Shown piece after piece: positions 12,791 to 24,108 of a DNA stretch of 64,000 nucleotides. The DNA comes from Undaria pinnatifida. Lineage: Eukaryota > Sar > Phaeophyceae > Laminariales > Alariaceae. A program made the position numbers and the translations under genes. The notes beneath the pieces are model-generated. The model ran no database searches. It saw only the letters and a list, made by a program, of their open reading frames with translations, and was not told the DNA's origin. Every line of letters begins with the position of its first letter. The first letter of the stretch is position 1. The stretch is taken from NCBI GenBank assembly GCA_012845835.1, contig JABAKD010000019.1, forward strand, positions 13,099,344 to 13,163,343, in the 5' to 3' direction.

Positions 12791-12936
12791 TGTAGCCTTG
12801 GCCTACACTAAATCCAGTATAAAACGGCGCCCAGATTTCTTGCCATCCTATAAACATCACCCCGATTTTCTTATATTGCCTTCATCCTTATCAGGTGTTC
12901 TGAACAATCTGCGCTGAACGAGAAGACCGCTTCGCG

Positions 12937-13089
12937 ATGAAGATCGCCCAGGCGCTCTCGTATGTCATCTTCTACGCCTTTCAGTTGGGCGTGCCTGTGG
13001 CAGGGTCGTGGTGCCTGGTGGAAATACTACTGAGATATATGGCGGCTGTTGCCGAGGAGTCGGCACCGGTGTTCGTCTGGGTCAACTAG
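12937..13089 (+). CDS. Short ORF (50 aa), possible truncated paralogue of the secreted-protein gene
   Basis: ATG to TAG gives 50 codons, starting MKIAQALSYVIFYAF. The intact gene at 28054 starts MKIGQVLSLSAFYGF, so 9 of 15 residues agree, and both are hydrophobic signal-peptide-like starts. No further similarity was seen downstream, and the cysteine-rich body is missing. It could be the remnant of a duplicated first exon, or chance. No splice donor was obvious. Confidence 0.25.
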   Translation: MKIAQALSYVIFYAFQLGVPVAGSWCLVEILLRYMAAVAEESAPVFVWVN

Positions 13090-13339
13090 CGGTAACAGTT
13101 GATGTGGTGGAGGATCCCACAAACCGTCGCAAGCGTCATGGAGATTTGTAGGGGCCTGGAGAGGTGCTGAGCGTCAAGGTCCACTCTCTCCCTCGTTCTG
13201 TCCTCTACCACAAAGAATATCATATTTGATCCACGCGTTGGAAAAATCAGGTACGATCCGTGTATTTGACTGCCGACAGATCGCTGTGGCCTACATGTAT
13301 GCCCTGCATGATAATACAATGATGTTGCCGGACGGGAGC

Positions 13340-13485
13340 CGAATGATCTGCATTACGTGGCAGATGTTTCCTGGGATGGATCTGTGCTACGCAGATCGTG
13401 CACAACATTTGTATCATAACGACAGAAGATACAGGATCTGGAATTATCTAGATGATATACGGAAGGTCGTGATATGTCCGGTGCG
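13340..13485 (+). repeat. Family F dispersed repeat (GATCTRYATGATCTAGATGATC-like)
   Basis: TTTCCTGGGATGGATCTGTG is followed by CAGGATCTGGAATTATCTAG and ATGATAT...TATGTCCG. Related copies lie near 38840-38960, 54280-54385 and 57900-58235. The open reading frame across it (13226-13762) follows the repeat and is not taken as a gene. Confidence 0.5.
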
Positions 13486-13689
13486 TGAAATTACCTCATT
13501 TGACTGCGGGGCACTCATGCCATCCGGGCTTGGGACGTACGAGCAACCACATAGGGGGTCTATATGCATGGGCAGGGGCAGAGCGGTCGGACGCTCCCTG
13601 TGGAAACATTTCGAGGTTGAGGTTGTTGAGGTTGGAGGTAGGCGTTCCTGGAGTGGAGAGGGGGGCGTTTTTTTCAAGAACGGCGTATC

Positions 13690-14280
13690 CATGACCAACC
13701 CGGTGGTTACTATAAACACCATCCCCGAGAAGAAACGATGGAGAAAGCCTCGTTACCGATAGAAAAACTGCCAATGGTCTATCTGTGACCAACGTGGTGC
13801 TCAATGTTGTAGACATGTAATGGAGTGCTCTCCGTAGGAGGATAGTTTATAGATTCGACGTGAAACCATAAACCACGTAATATTAGATGTCACACTCACG
13901 TCAAGGCCATCATAGATGGGCGATGATGTAGGTGACGATGATGGGACAGGCAGGACGCCCCTCATCTCACTACCCTGCACCACCCTGCACTTTCCGTGCC
14001 CTATCCTGTTATGTTTGTACTTTAGCATTATATTTAGAAAAGTAATGCATAAGGTTTGAGCTGAGCCTAGCCAGCGAGCCATGAGGAAACATCAACCAAA
14101 GACACTGGAACCCATGGGGGGCACGCTTCCCAGCACCAACCAACCACGCATCCCCACTCGGAGTACTGTCACAGACACCACCCGTGAGAAGAAATATAGA
14201 ATAAAGCCTCGTTGTCATTAGAACGACTGTCCAAGAGCTCTATCTATGACCAACCTGGTGTTTACTAAACACCCCACCCT
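13690..14280 (+). repeat. Direct repeat pair
   Basis: About 13690-13800 and 14170-14275 share GAGAAGAAA...AAAGCCTCGTT...CTATCTRTGACCAAC. They are about 480 bases apart and clearly diverged. Confidence 0.5.
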
Positions 14281-14489
14281 CGACAAGGAAGAAAGCGTAA
14301 ACGTCAGGAGGTGATCTGTGATGTCCCGTCCTATCAGCCTCTCTCGCCCATCGGACGCCATCATGCCCGTGGTACATTAAGTAGAGTCTTCGGTAAAAAG
14401 GGCTGCAACTTGCAATAATAAATTGCCACGTAACAACCTTAAAACGGCCAAAAACGACTCAAGACCAAGCCTGCGGTACTAAAAGGCGA

Positions 14490-14640
14490 GATGTTATGAT
14501 GATGTCATGATGATGTTATGATGATGTTATGAGGATATATCCCCATTTTCACTACCGAATTAGAGCCATCATATCATATCATATCATATCACACATACTA
14601 TCATACTATCGTACTATCATACTATCATACTCGCACGAGT
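14490..14640. repeat. Simple repeats: GATGTTATGAT, ATCAT and CATACTAT tracts
   Basis: Three adjacent short-period tracts lie at about 14490-14535, 14570-14592 and 14595-14632. They are followed at once by a family C end motif (CTCGCACGAGTGACC). Confidence 0.8.
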
Positions 14641-14810
14641 GACCAAGCACCTCACGGATATATAGACGTTAGGCGTTATTTTTGGCCCAGAGGAGCTTAC
14701 CATATTCCATGGCGGATCATTGTCGCAAAAATATTTTCCGCACCAAAGATTAAGACCGCAAGAAAAAGGGTCACTCGCGCGAGTGACCCCGAGCCGCTGC
14801 ACAAAAACGC
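14628..14810. mobile_element. Family C element
   Basis: CTCGCACGAGTGACC near 14632 and GGGTCACTCGCGCGAGTGAC near 14769 bracket about 140 bases of non-coding sequence. Confidence 0.5.
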
Positions 14811-15337
14811 CCCAAAACAACATAGTAAACCCCCTACGAAATGAAGCCAAGGTCCCAAGCTGATTTATTTTAAAGGCCACCACTGCAACAGCTGTTTGTA
14901 TGCAGTACCTTCGAACGAAGGGGCTGAAAAGGCTTCATGCAGAGAGCAACGCTATAATAGAAAGCATATTATAGGTAACCGAGACGAAAAAGAGACCCTT
15001 ATACAAGTACAGAACTGACTGAGAGACTCTCATAATAGCGAGGACTGCAAACGCGTCCCTGGCAATCAAGAAAAACGGCGCCGTAGGGGAAACAAATTCT
15101 GTAAAAATTGCATGCGCTTGCGGTACTCTGCAGGGGAGGTGTATGCGCGTACCAACTGACGGTTTTCGCCTTTTTGTCCATCTCGTCATGACATCGGTTC
15201 ATAAAGGATTATGATAAACACATGAATTCCTGGTACCCAACAAACCGGCATCGGCGGCGGAATCGAGCTCCGTGGGAATTTTGTATGTTCTTAGGAGGAT
15301 GAAAATTTTAACAGGCCATCATGTAAAGGCGGAAAAT
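14811..15337. other. No gene seen; flank of the DIRS-type element
   Basis: No exon or recognised repeat. The A1 repeat of the retroelement begins right after. Confidence 0.3.
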
Positions 15338-15640
15338 GAGGAAGGTTGTCGTTGGGGCAACCTGGTGTTTGGGGGTAACGGGTAGAAAGATAGAACAGCA
15401 GAAGAAGGGAAATCTCGGGGTTTCTAAATGTAGGGTGCAGGATGTTGGGTACGGGGTATCATAGAAAGATCGAGAGGTCAGATACCAACAAGCGACTGCA
15501 GAGCGGTGTGAAGCGGGGGGTCGTGGGTGCAGCGAATAGCCAAAAATAAGTAACTAACGGGCGAGGCCCGGCACGAGCTGAAGAGGACCGGGGAAGAAGA
15601 CAAGGGACGTAAGGGAGTCGTCTATTTGGTTTTTTCTTTT
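15338..15640 (+). repeat. Split direct repeat A1 of the DIRS-type element
   Basis: The block starts GAGGAAGGTTGTCGTTGGGG and ends near AGGGAGTCGTCTATTTGG. It matches 21837-22168 along its full length in the same orientation and marks the element's left terminus. Confidence 0.88.
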
Positions 15641-15669
15641 CCTTTTCTGTTTTCTCTTCTCGTTCTGGG

Positions 15670-18100
15670 TTGCTGTGCTGGAGGGTGAGCATTGTCGAGA
15701 GCAGCAGTCGTCGGGAGGAACGAGCAAGGATGGAGGGCCTCACCCCGACCCAACAACAGGGCGAGGACCGGGACAACCTGGTGGGAGGCCCAGGCCCAAC
15801 GCAGTCGGGAGGCGGAGCAACCGGGAGCGTGGAAGAGGGTACCATGCACGGGAATACGCTAGCAACCGTAAGTGCGTCGTCTAGTAGAAGCGTGCAGTTC
15901 CCGGGGGTTGAATCACAGGCTCGTGACGGAGACCACAGACGGTCAGGTAGAAGGAATACTCGCATATCGCCAGGCAGAGAAGGAAGGAGTTCAGTTAGGC
16001 ACCACCGCGAACAAACCAACCACGTCCAACATGTCCCACCCCCGCAACGCCACCAAAATGTTTCCCGAGCGGAATCTCGGGGGCCCCCATCCGCGGGTGG
16101 GAGGAGTTCGTATCAGCAGGAGGCAGGGGCGGGGCGAGGCGGGATTACAGCCAGCTGGTGGTTTTTAACGGGCCACCACAGGCGCCCTGGGAACCGGTAG
16201 GAGTGCCGCACCACCCGCAGCAAGGGTGGACACCGCAGCGGCAGTATGACACGGGTGCACAACAGCAGCCGCAGCAAGGCGAGGGGCCGCAGCAACGAGG
16301 GGCGGTAATGGGGGGGGGGATACAGCAACAACAGCAGCAGCGGGGTTGGCCACCACAGCAGCTGAGCGAGGACGCACCACGGCAACAGCAGCAGCAGGGG
16401 TGGCCAACGCAGCAGCCGCATAGCGGGGTGGCCAACGCAGCAGCCGCATAGCGGAGGCACGCCACAGCAGCCGCAGCAAGGGTGGGGACCAGAACAGCGG
16501 GGGGGGGTATGTTGGGGAGCAGTAGGTGCAGTGAGCCCGCGACAGCAGCAGTCAAACTGGCAGCAGCGGCTACAGCCAAGCAGTCAGCAGCAGCAATTAG
16601 ACAGGAGGGGCTTCGGGGAAGTGAGCGCGTGGGAGTTAGACGGGTCAGGACAGCGACAGCAGCAGTTGGGAGCGCTCTTAGGGCAGTGGGGGGGGGGGGG
16701 GGGGGTTTGAAGCCCGTGGGAGATGAATCTGCCAAGGCTGCAACAGCAACGGTATCAGGAACCGGGCACGGGATGGGGAGATGGGAGCGGCATTTCATTT
16801 AGCAACGGGCTGCGGTGGGGGGTGGGGGAGGGGATGATGAGTTTTTCGTCGGGGGGGCCGGGGGGGGGGAGGGGCAGGGGGGGGGGGGGGGGGGGGAGGG
16901 GGGGGGCGGGAAGGATACTATAAGCCATCCCTGACGGAAGCGTTGTGGCGAAAGGGGAACCGCACGGTGGTAGTCTGGGCGTCTCTACGCGGGAACGGGA
17001 AGGCACCACTGTTCGATTCGGTGGAGGCGATGAGCATGGTCACGGGAGGTTCATCATGGAGGGAGAGGGCGCCCAGCAGGTACCAGGACTGAGCAAGATT
17101 GATGTCCGCAACTTCTCCCAGAGAGACTATTTTGGCTTCGGGGGAGGGACGGCGCAGGTATCCCTGGACCACAGGGTGGAGACCGTGTTTATGTTGTTAA
17201 CACAGCTCATGCGGTACGTGGGGGGCGGGAATAAAGTCTTCGGGCAAGCATCGCTCCGACGGACGGACAAGCTTGTCGAGCGCTTTCGCGCGGTAGCGCA
17301 AGGGGTGAGGACTTTTCACGCGCAGAATACACGGGTGACCCTATCAGAACCATTTAGGGGCAAATTCGTCCAATGTTTCAACAAAGATCTCCAGGAGTGG
17401 ACGGAGGAAGTATCTCGGCAGGCCCACATGCTGAAGCAGGAGGTCGGGACGTTCCCGGGTCCGAGCGACGTATACCCGATGCCGCTACCGCTTTTCATGC
17501 GAACCCATACGTGGGTTACAACGGCACCCATCTACCTGGCGGACGTAGGGTACGCAGAGGAGCCCACGGCAGGGGGGTATAGGAAGAGACGGGGGGGGCG
17601 AGGAGGGGAGGGGGCAATCGAGACCGCGGCGGCGGGAGGGTGGGGGGGGGGGTGGGGGGGAACGAACAAGGAGCGGAGGGGTTTGGGGTGGGGGAGGGGG
17701 GGGAGGAGGAGGAGGAGGAGGAGGGGGAGGGGGAGGAAGGGGGGGGGGGTTGGGGGGGGGGTGGGAGAAGGAGGAAAGAGGGAGGGGGGAGGAGGAGGGG
17801 GGGAAGGGGCATCCGACCATGCCGCGACTACAAAGAACTCAGGGCATGCCTCCACGAGCCAAAGAAGGGGATGACATGCAGATACCGGCCCGAAGGTGGT
17901 TACAAAAACTCGAAGGGTGCGTTTCTGCCGAAGGAGGGGGGCGGGTCGGGAGAGCGGAAGAGGGGGGGAGAGGAGGAAGAGAGGGGTTCGGGGAGGAGAA
18001 AGGGGGAGGGGGGAGGGGGGGGAGGGGAGAGACGGACCGGCGAAGAAATGAGGGCATGGGCTCCGCGGCGCGGCGGGGCCAACCAGGCGAGCGACCGACA
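15670..18100 (+). pseudogene. gag-like region of the DIRS-type element (fossil part)
   Basis: A Gln/Pro/Gly-rich low-complexity region (about 15700-16900, with CAG runs and long G runs) precedes a more ordered segment (about 16950-17550) with LTQLMRYVGGG and FVQCFNKDLQEW. That segment is plausibly the structural protein core. It ends in G/A-rich low complexity. The gag assignment rests on position before RT. Confidence 0.5.
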
Positions 18101-18419
18101 CCAGTTCTGAGGCGACCATGTCGAGGGCAGCAGCGGGAGGTTCGGGTTGGGCACTGGGCCAGAGGGGGGAGCCGACTCCTCCAGGATCGGTGGTTGTGTC
18201 AGATACAGGTGCGATATCCGGTCGGCGCGTAGAAGAGCAGAAGCGTTGGCGGGTTGCACTGGGATTACTGGGGAAGGTGTCTGGGGAGTCAACGAAGGCG
18301 ACAAGCTTAATGCGAGCTTTAGCCACGACCGCAGGGCAGTATTATCGAGGGTTTCCGTGGGGGGGGGGGGGGGGCAGGTAGTGCGGTGGTTGGGGGGGTC
18401 GTTGACGGCGCCCCATATG

Positions 18420-20260
18420 GACCCGGAGCGCGTGCAAGCGTTCTTCGGGGACAGACACCAATTTCCGGGAATAGAAAACTTGAGGCACATAGCGCGCGTA
18501 GGGGTGCCGGTCAATGTGCGACCGGGTGGAAACCTGACGAAGGACCTCACATACGGAAATCATTCAAGCGCACAGAAGTTTCACCTCGCAGTGTGGGAAA
18601 AGGCGGTTGCAGACGTTGCGAGTGGCCGTGCTATTGTTTTCCCGAAGGAACAGGCGGGACAGGTAGAAGGGTTGCGGGTGTCACCGGTCGGGGCAGTGGA
18701 AGAGCGGGAAAAGATAAGAATCATCCATGACATGACTTTTGAGCACAGAGACGGAAGTGGGGGCGGTCGATGAATTCGACGACGGATTCGGATGAGATTC
18801 CGACATGTGCGCTGGCAGGGGTGATGCATGAAGTGGTACTGAGGATTCTCGGGCTGAGGGTTAAGTTTGGGGATCGAGCGCGGATTGTCATTCAAAAAAT
18901 GGATGTCAAGAATGCGTTCCGGCAGATTCCAGTGGACCCTGACGGGGCCAGGGTTTTCGGGTACGTGTTGGGGGAGTTCCTTTTTTTCGAGTTGCGGTTG
19001 CAGTTTGGGTGGAGGGGCAGTCCGGGGTGGTGGAGGATGATTTCGGCTGCGATGCAGCATGCGCAAACGTAATACCACGAGAACTTCCGCGTTGTTCTCG
19101 CCGGCCGGAGACCGCGCGGTGGAGCACGTGACGGTGGCGCAGAAAACAGGGCGTTCAGTAGTCAGTTGGCCGGCAGAGTGTGTCGTGAGAACGGCGAAGG
19201 AGAGGGGGGCAGACGACCCGGCCTTCGTGGCGTCTTGTATGGACGATGCTATATCGGTAGAAGTTCGGTGGGATACGGAGGGGGCGCGGTGTTTGGACTT
19301 GTCACGATCCTTAGCTTTCATCCATGAGCAGGCTATGGGCGAGAGATCCGAGGGGCAGGAGCCACTGTTATCGCGTAAAAAGGTGACGGGCTGGGCTACG
19401 CAACAGGAGGTTTTGGGGTACGATATCGACACAGAGAGTATGACCATTGCCCTGCCGACATGGCAAGTAGACGACTTGTGCGCGCGAGTAGCAGAGTGGA
19501 CGGCGGAGCGGCAGTCGGCAGCGGTGCGGGAGGTTTTAGTGTTAGCCGGGAAGCTGCACCACGCTTCCTTTGTGATCCGGCCCGGACGGTACTTCGTCCG
19601 TAGGCTGCTGCAGCTTTCTAATCTGCATCTTAGTGGGGCGGAGCGAGCCAGGGGGGGGGAGCGTGGGTCAAGTACAGGAAACGGGCAGAAGCGAGGCGGA
19701 TTTTGTGACTGTTGCGCGAATTCATGGCTGATGTGGGGTGGTGGAAATGGTTTTTCGGGAGGAGGGGGGGTACGGGGGGGAGAGGATAACAGCACCGTTC
19801 TTTAGCTTCGTTAATCAGCGGCCGAGTAGGACGTGGTTTTCGGACGCATCCTTGGCAGCAATAGGGGGGTTATGTATGGAAACGGGGGTGTACTGGAGAT
19901 TCGACCTTCCGCAAGAGGTGCAGAAACGAACGGTAAAGGGGGGGCAGGCCGTAGCCGATTTGATTTCCATCAACCTGCTCGAGGTAGTGGCAACGGTGAT
20001 GACGGCGTACGTCACGATCGACATGAAGGGAGAGAGACCGCGGAGAAGAGGGGAAGCAGTTCTGATGAAGGCGGACAATGAAGCAGCGGTGACCTGGGTG
20101 AGGAGGTGCCGAGCGGGAGGGAAGAAGCAAGCAAGGGTGTGGGCGTTGATGAGGATAATGGGAGCTTTGGAAGCAAAGGGAGGGTGGTGTTTTCAGGCAA
20201 GGCATGTGCGGGGGGTGGATAATAGGTTAGCAGACGGTCTGACCAGGTGGAAAAAGGGCC
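18420..20260 (+). pseudogene. Reverse transcriptase and RNase H regions of the DIRS-type element (fossil parts)
   Basis: RT motifs: IIHDMTF, MDVKNAFRQIPVDP, FGWRGSPGWW and a catalytic box reading CMDDA (about 19238-19252). RNase H motifs: WFSDASLAAIGG, MKADNEAAVTWV and HVRGVDNRLADGLTRW (about 19830-20260). The FRQIPV and GSPGWW style is typical of DIRS rather than copia or gypsy RT. Confidence 0.8.
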
Positions 20261-20329
20261 AGATTCTCGAGAAACTGAGTGCAGAATGTCCTCGAATCGC
20301 TTGGCAGGTGCAGGAGTTGGGAACGGGGG

Positions 20330-21340
20330 AGCAGCTCATTTTGTTCGGAAATATTGCGAGAGGGTACGCATTTGGAAGAGGTGCAGCTTCGACTCAAAGG
20401 ACTTACGAGGCGAATTGGAGGATGTGGGTGAGCTGGCGGTCTTTTATAGGAAAGGAGTGTTGGCTTCGGAAAGACATGGGGGAGATGGAGCTGGTACGGA
20501 AATAGGTCGAGTTCATGGGATACTGTTGCGCAGGGAAAGGGAACAAGGAGTCGACCATAGTAGGTAAGTTGGTGGCGATCAATTTCTACCATGAGCAGTT
20601 GTTGGGGCTATCAGTGCTCATGAGTAACCCGTTGATCAGATCTGTCAGGCAAGGTATCAAGAGGGCGCACGTAAGGATGGGTAGTCAACAGAAAGTGATA
20701 AAGCCGTTGACGTGGGGGATGCTGACGGAGATGCAGGAGAGCGTTCAGGCATGGGGGATAGGCCGGAGGGTGTTATGGATTGGTTTGGCGCTAACGTATT
20801 TCTTTATGTTGCGAGCGTCGGAATTATTTGTTAACGGGAAAGGGGTGTTCCAAAAAGTATACTGTTTGAGGAGGGGGGATGTGGCGTTCTTCAAGGAATA
20901 CTAGTAGTTGGTAGGAAGCAGAATACACCGAAGCAAATAAAGTAGAGGTGAGGTTTAAGGGATCGAAGGGGGAACAAGGGAGAAAGGGGGCGATACTGGT
21001 GAGACCAAGGACAGGGCGGGGGAAGGATGGAGAAAGAGGGGCGGTGGGTCTGTTAGTGGAGCTGTTTAGGTTGCACGGTAACGGGGATTTTAAGAAGCGC
21101 CCTTAATGTCATTTAGGGGAAAGGATGGTTGGGAGGTTTGGTCTAGGGGACGGGCAACCCAGTGCTTGAGGAATGGCATAGCTAGCGTAGGGGAGAGGTG
21201 GAGAGAGGAAGAGAGGGGAGTGGGGGCGAGACTGATTCCAAAAGAATTCGCGTTGCATTCGGGGAGAATAGGCGGAGCGACAAGACTGGCCGCGAGAGAG
21301 GTACCGGAGGCCGTAATAAAGAAAGAAGGAAGGTAGTCGT
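20330..21340 (+). pseudogene. Tyrosine-recombinase region of the DIRS-type element (fossil part)
   Basis: After RNase H comes an N-terminal SAM-like segment (GAASTQRTYEANWRMWVSW), then LALTYFFMLRASELF, which carries the first catalytic Arg of tyrosine recombinases. A box LHSGRIGGATRLA of the H-x-x-R type follows. These are the recombinase hallmarks of the DIRS order. Confidence 0.72.
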
Positions 21341-21576
21341 CAGACTCGTTTATGGTGTGCGATAGGGCGAATATGGAGGACCCGGTTTGGGTGTGTCAGA
21401 GGTGTTGGAGCAAAGGGCATGGGAGTTTGAGAGACAACCGGGACAAGGGACTAGATGGGGCGGAATGGGATAAGTCTCACTGCCCGGTAATGTAACGACC
21501 GCTTGGGGAACTGCTATCGGAACCCAAACGGTCAGGACATAACCGGACGGAGGGTGGGGAGAATTGCTGTCTCGGG

Positions 21577-21693
21577 TGGGGAGGCGTCTCACTAGCGGAA
21601 GCCGACCGGTAGGTAGGTCGACCGCGTTTCGTTGTGTGGGTGGGGGAGGCGTAAGCAAGAGAGGAAGGGAGGGAGTGGCCCCTCCTCCCCCTC
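21577..21693 (+). repeat. Split direct repeat B1 of the DIRS-type element
   Basis: GGAGGCGTCTCACTAGCGGA to CTCCTCCCCCTC, matching 23048-23166. It follows directly on the coding parts, as expected for B1. Confidence 0.85.
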
Positions 21694-21836
21694 GTCCCTC
21701 CCGCTATTCTATATAGAGGTACGAGGGGAGGCGTACGCATCCGTGGGGGGAGGGGGCAGGACATCCCTTCCCCCCCCACCACCATTTCGGCTTCTTCAAC
21801 TAATATAAAGCATCCTTCGTGGAAGTAAAATCCAAA

Positions 21837-22168
21837 GAGGAAGGTTGTCGTTAGGGCAACCAGGTGTTTGGGGGTAACGGGTAGAAAGATAGAACAGCAG
21901 AAGAAGGGAAATCTCGGGGTTTTCAAATGTAGGGTGCAGGATGTTGGGTACGAGGTATCATAGAAAGAATGAAGGTTCCGGATAATTGTGAGAAATTAAG
22001 TTCGAGAAGTCAGATACCAACAAGCAACTGTAGAGCGGTGTGAAGCGGGGGATCGTCGGTGCAGCGAATAGCCTAAAATAAGTAGCTAACGCGCGAGGCC
22101 CGGCACGAGCTGAAGAGGACCGGGGCAGAAGACAAGGGACGTAAGGGAGTTGTCAAGTTGGTTTTTTT
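21837..22168 (+). repeat. Split direct repeat A2 of the DIRS-type element
   Basis: Full-length direct match to A1 at the left end, lying about 140 bases after B1. A2 carries about 35 extra bases in the middle that A1 lacks. Confidence 0.88.
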
Positions 22169-22249
22169 CCCGCCCACCCTCCCGCAATAATTTCACGGCG
22201 GATGGGCAAACGGAAGGGAAGAAGACACAGTGGTCGATTAGTGATGGCA

Positions 22250-23040
22250 TAATCCCGATCGCACGGGCCGTTTGAAGCGGAACCATTACATATTAATCGT
22301 GTGGCCTTCGTGGCGGGTTCCCGATCGCACGGGCCGTTTGAAACGGAACCACCCAAAGGCACGCGCAGGTGTTGGTTGATTAGTGATGGCATAATAGGTG
22401 TTGGTCGATTAGTGATGGCATAATAGGTGTTGGTCGATTAGTGATGGCATAATAGGTGTTGGTCGATTAGTGATGGCATAATAGGTGTTGGTCGATTAGT
22501 GATGGCATAATCCCGATCGCACGGGCCGTTAGAAACGGAAATAATCACTCAATAATCCGTTAGCAATCGCTGTCGGTTCCCGAGACGAACGGGCTGTTCA
22601 AAACAGTACGATCCGAAAGCACAGGCACATAGTGGTCGGTCAGTGGTGGCATAATCCCGATACGAGCGGGCCGTTAGAAACGGAAATCACCACATCTACG
22701 ATCTTTTGGCAGTCGAGTTGGGTCCCCGACAGGAGCGGGTCGTTACAAACGGAAAAACCAACCGAAAGCACGCGCAAGGTAGTGGTCGATTAGCGGTGAT
22801 TTTCCCGGGCGCACGGGCCGTTAGAAACGGAATCAACGTATCATTAATCGTTCAGCAACGGTGGGGGGTCCCCGACATGAGCGGGCCGTTAGAAACGGAA
22901 AACCTACACGAAAGCACACACAAGTATTGGTGGGTCGAGTAGGTCCCCGATCGCACGGGCCGTTAGAAACGGAACTACTTGGCTGTTTTAGCAATTTCGG
23001 GGTCCGGAATGAACGGGCCTCCGGTTTGCACACGAAAAAC
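22250..23040 (+). repeat. Array of paired hairpins (CCCG-loop-CGGG then CCGTT-AGA-AACGG)
   Basis: Nine clear units lie near 22254, 22320, 22512, 22580, 22655, 22722, 22803, 22868 and 22943, with a decayed tenth near 23000. Each has two adjacent stems: CCCG, a 6-7 base variable loop, CGGG, then CCGTT, a 3-base loop, AACGG. The unit at 22580 reads CTGTT-CAA-AACAG, a compensatory pair change. Others carry G-U-type pairs. Spacing in the later part is about 65-80 bases. The array lies between A2 and B2 of the DIRS-type element. Confidence 0.85.
22378..22510 (+). repeat. 29-bp tandem repeat inside the hairpin array
   Basis: About five near-identical copies of a 29-base unit containing TTAGTGATGGCATAATAGG. 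It separates hairpin units 2 and 3, and a single unit tail occurs before other hairpins in the array. Confidence 0.88.
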
Positions 23041-23047
23041 CTAAGAA

Positions 23048-23166
23048 GGGGGAGGCGTCTCACTAGCGGAAGCCGACCGGTAGGTAGGTCGACCGCGTTT
23101 CGTTGTGTTGGCGGGGGAGGCGTAAGCAAAAGGGAAAAGGGAGGGAGCGGCTCCTCCTCCCCCTCC
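23048..23166 (+). repeat. Split direct repeat B2 of the DIRS-type element (right end)
   Basis: Direct match to B1 at 21577-21693. The similarity ends near 23166, which I take as the right terminus of the element. Confidence 0.83.
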
Positions 23167-23564
23167 AAAAACGTGGAAAATATAGCGACTCTATTGTTTT
23201 ATGTTTTGAAGTCGGCTATCAGGCATGAGTGTCGAAAGCTGGCGAAGGGTGTATACGACCCGACGCTTACAACATTGTACGGGCCGATTCAGTTGATATA
23301 GCTTTGCCTTGCACTTAACTGTGTCGATTAGATGCATGTGCGCTAAGACATATGTGTCTGCCCGGTGTATGCTTGCGGCGGAGTTGCAGACTCACATGCC
23401 TAAGCACCCAACCCCGCAACGAAGGGCCGGAGCGGGGGGAAAGGAAGGGCTACTCATTTGTTGTTTGCCTCCGGCATTTGACTACTGATCACGAGTCCCT
23501 TTCGAGACGGGACCCAGGCTACGGTAGGGGGGTCCCTTTTGGGGCCTTAAATTTCAGTGGCTAG
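23167..23564. other. No gene seen; right flank of the DIRS-type element
   Basis: No exon or known repeat was recognised. Confidence 0.3.
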
Positions 23565-23760
23565 GGGCCACTCGCGCGAGTAACCCCTTTTTTATTTTGC
23601 GTTCTTACGTTTTCTTCATGTTTTATATTGACGAAATCCATCCGGAATGCAAAGGTAATCTAAGATGCTCCAAAATAACTGCCTAAACCCTCTTCATCAT
23701 CCGTGAGGTACAGAGTCACTCGTGCGAGTGGCTCAAACACACCAGTGAAATCGGGGGTGC
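23565..23760. mobile_element. Family C element
   Basis: GGCCACTCGCGCGAGTAACC near 23569 and GAGTCACTCGTGCGAGTGGC near 23713 mark the two ends of a short non-coding element. Confidence 0.6.
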
Positions 23761-23879
23761 CCCCCCTACCGTAGCCTTGATCACGGATCACCGTTCCTGC
23801 TCCTAATACAGCGGCTTCCAGCATTTGGGGGTGCCTGATAGACGCATGCTATACGGTAGATATAGTACATTCTTCTTAA

Positions 23880-24108
23880 ACGTTTTCTGGCTGACTGACG
23901 GGGCTCCTTAACCCAAATTCGTCGGAAAAAAAAAAAACAATAGGCCCTTTTTTTGCGTGATTCTCGTTGTGTAACTAGGCTATGGGATTTTCCTTCCTGT
24001 TGCAGCAGTTTTTTTTTTTCTCCAGATCGGTTTTTGGGAGAGGTCTTAAGCTCCCGAACTTGAGGAGCCCCAGAAAGAGAGTGTTGCACCTCTATCGTAG
24101 CTCGCGTC
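23880..24108 (+). mobile_element. Family A inverted-repeat element, left end missing
   Basis: CTGACGGGGCTCCTTAACCC, TTCGTCGGAA, CTAGGCTATGGGA and GGGAGAGGTCTTAAGCTCCC are readable, then TTGCACCTCTATCGTAGC and GCGTC at the right end. The left terminal repeat is lost. Confidence 0.75.

Larger units (their letters stand above)
15338..23166 (+). mobile_element. DIRS-order (tyrosine-recombinase) retroelement with split direct repeats, broken
   Basis: The plus strand carries, in order, a Gln/Gly/Arg-rich gag-like region, reverse transcriptase, RNase H and a tyrosine-recombinase region. That set defines the DIRS order of retroelements, which use a recombinase instead of a DDE integrase. The ends are not LTRs but split direct repeats: A1 (15338-15640), then coding parts, then B1 (21577-21693), A2 (21837-22168) and B2 (23048-23166). 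This A1-coding-B1-A2-B2 order is the layout known for PAT- and Ngaro-like DIRS elements. The coding region is interrupted several times (roughly half a dozen or more breaks), so the copy is dead. A1 and A2 agree at around 95 percent by eye apart from one length difference, so it is fairly young. A paired-hairpin array lies between A2 and B2. Confidence 0.85.

Noticed and set aside
13226-13762. 178-codon plus-strand frame
   Set aside because: It spans a dispersed family F repeat and shows no conserved motif or splice signals.
18581-19795. Long minus-strand frame of about 400 codons
   Set aside because: It lies opposite the reverse-transcriptase region of the DIRS-type element and has no motif of its own.
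22250-23040. CRISPR-like repeat array
   Set aside because: Spacing is irregular, repeats are two-hairpin motifs with variable loops, no cas genes are near, and the context is a eukaryotic retroelement.
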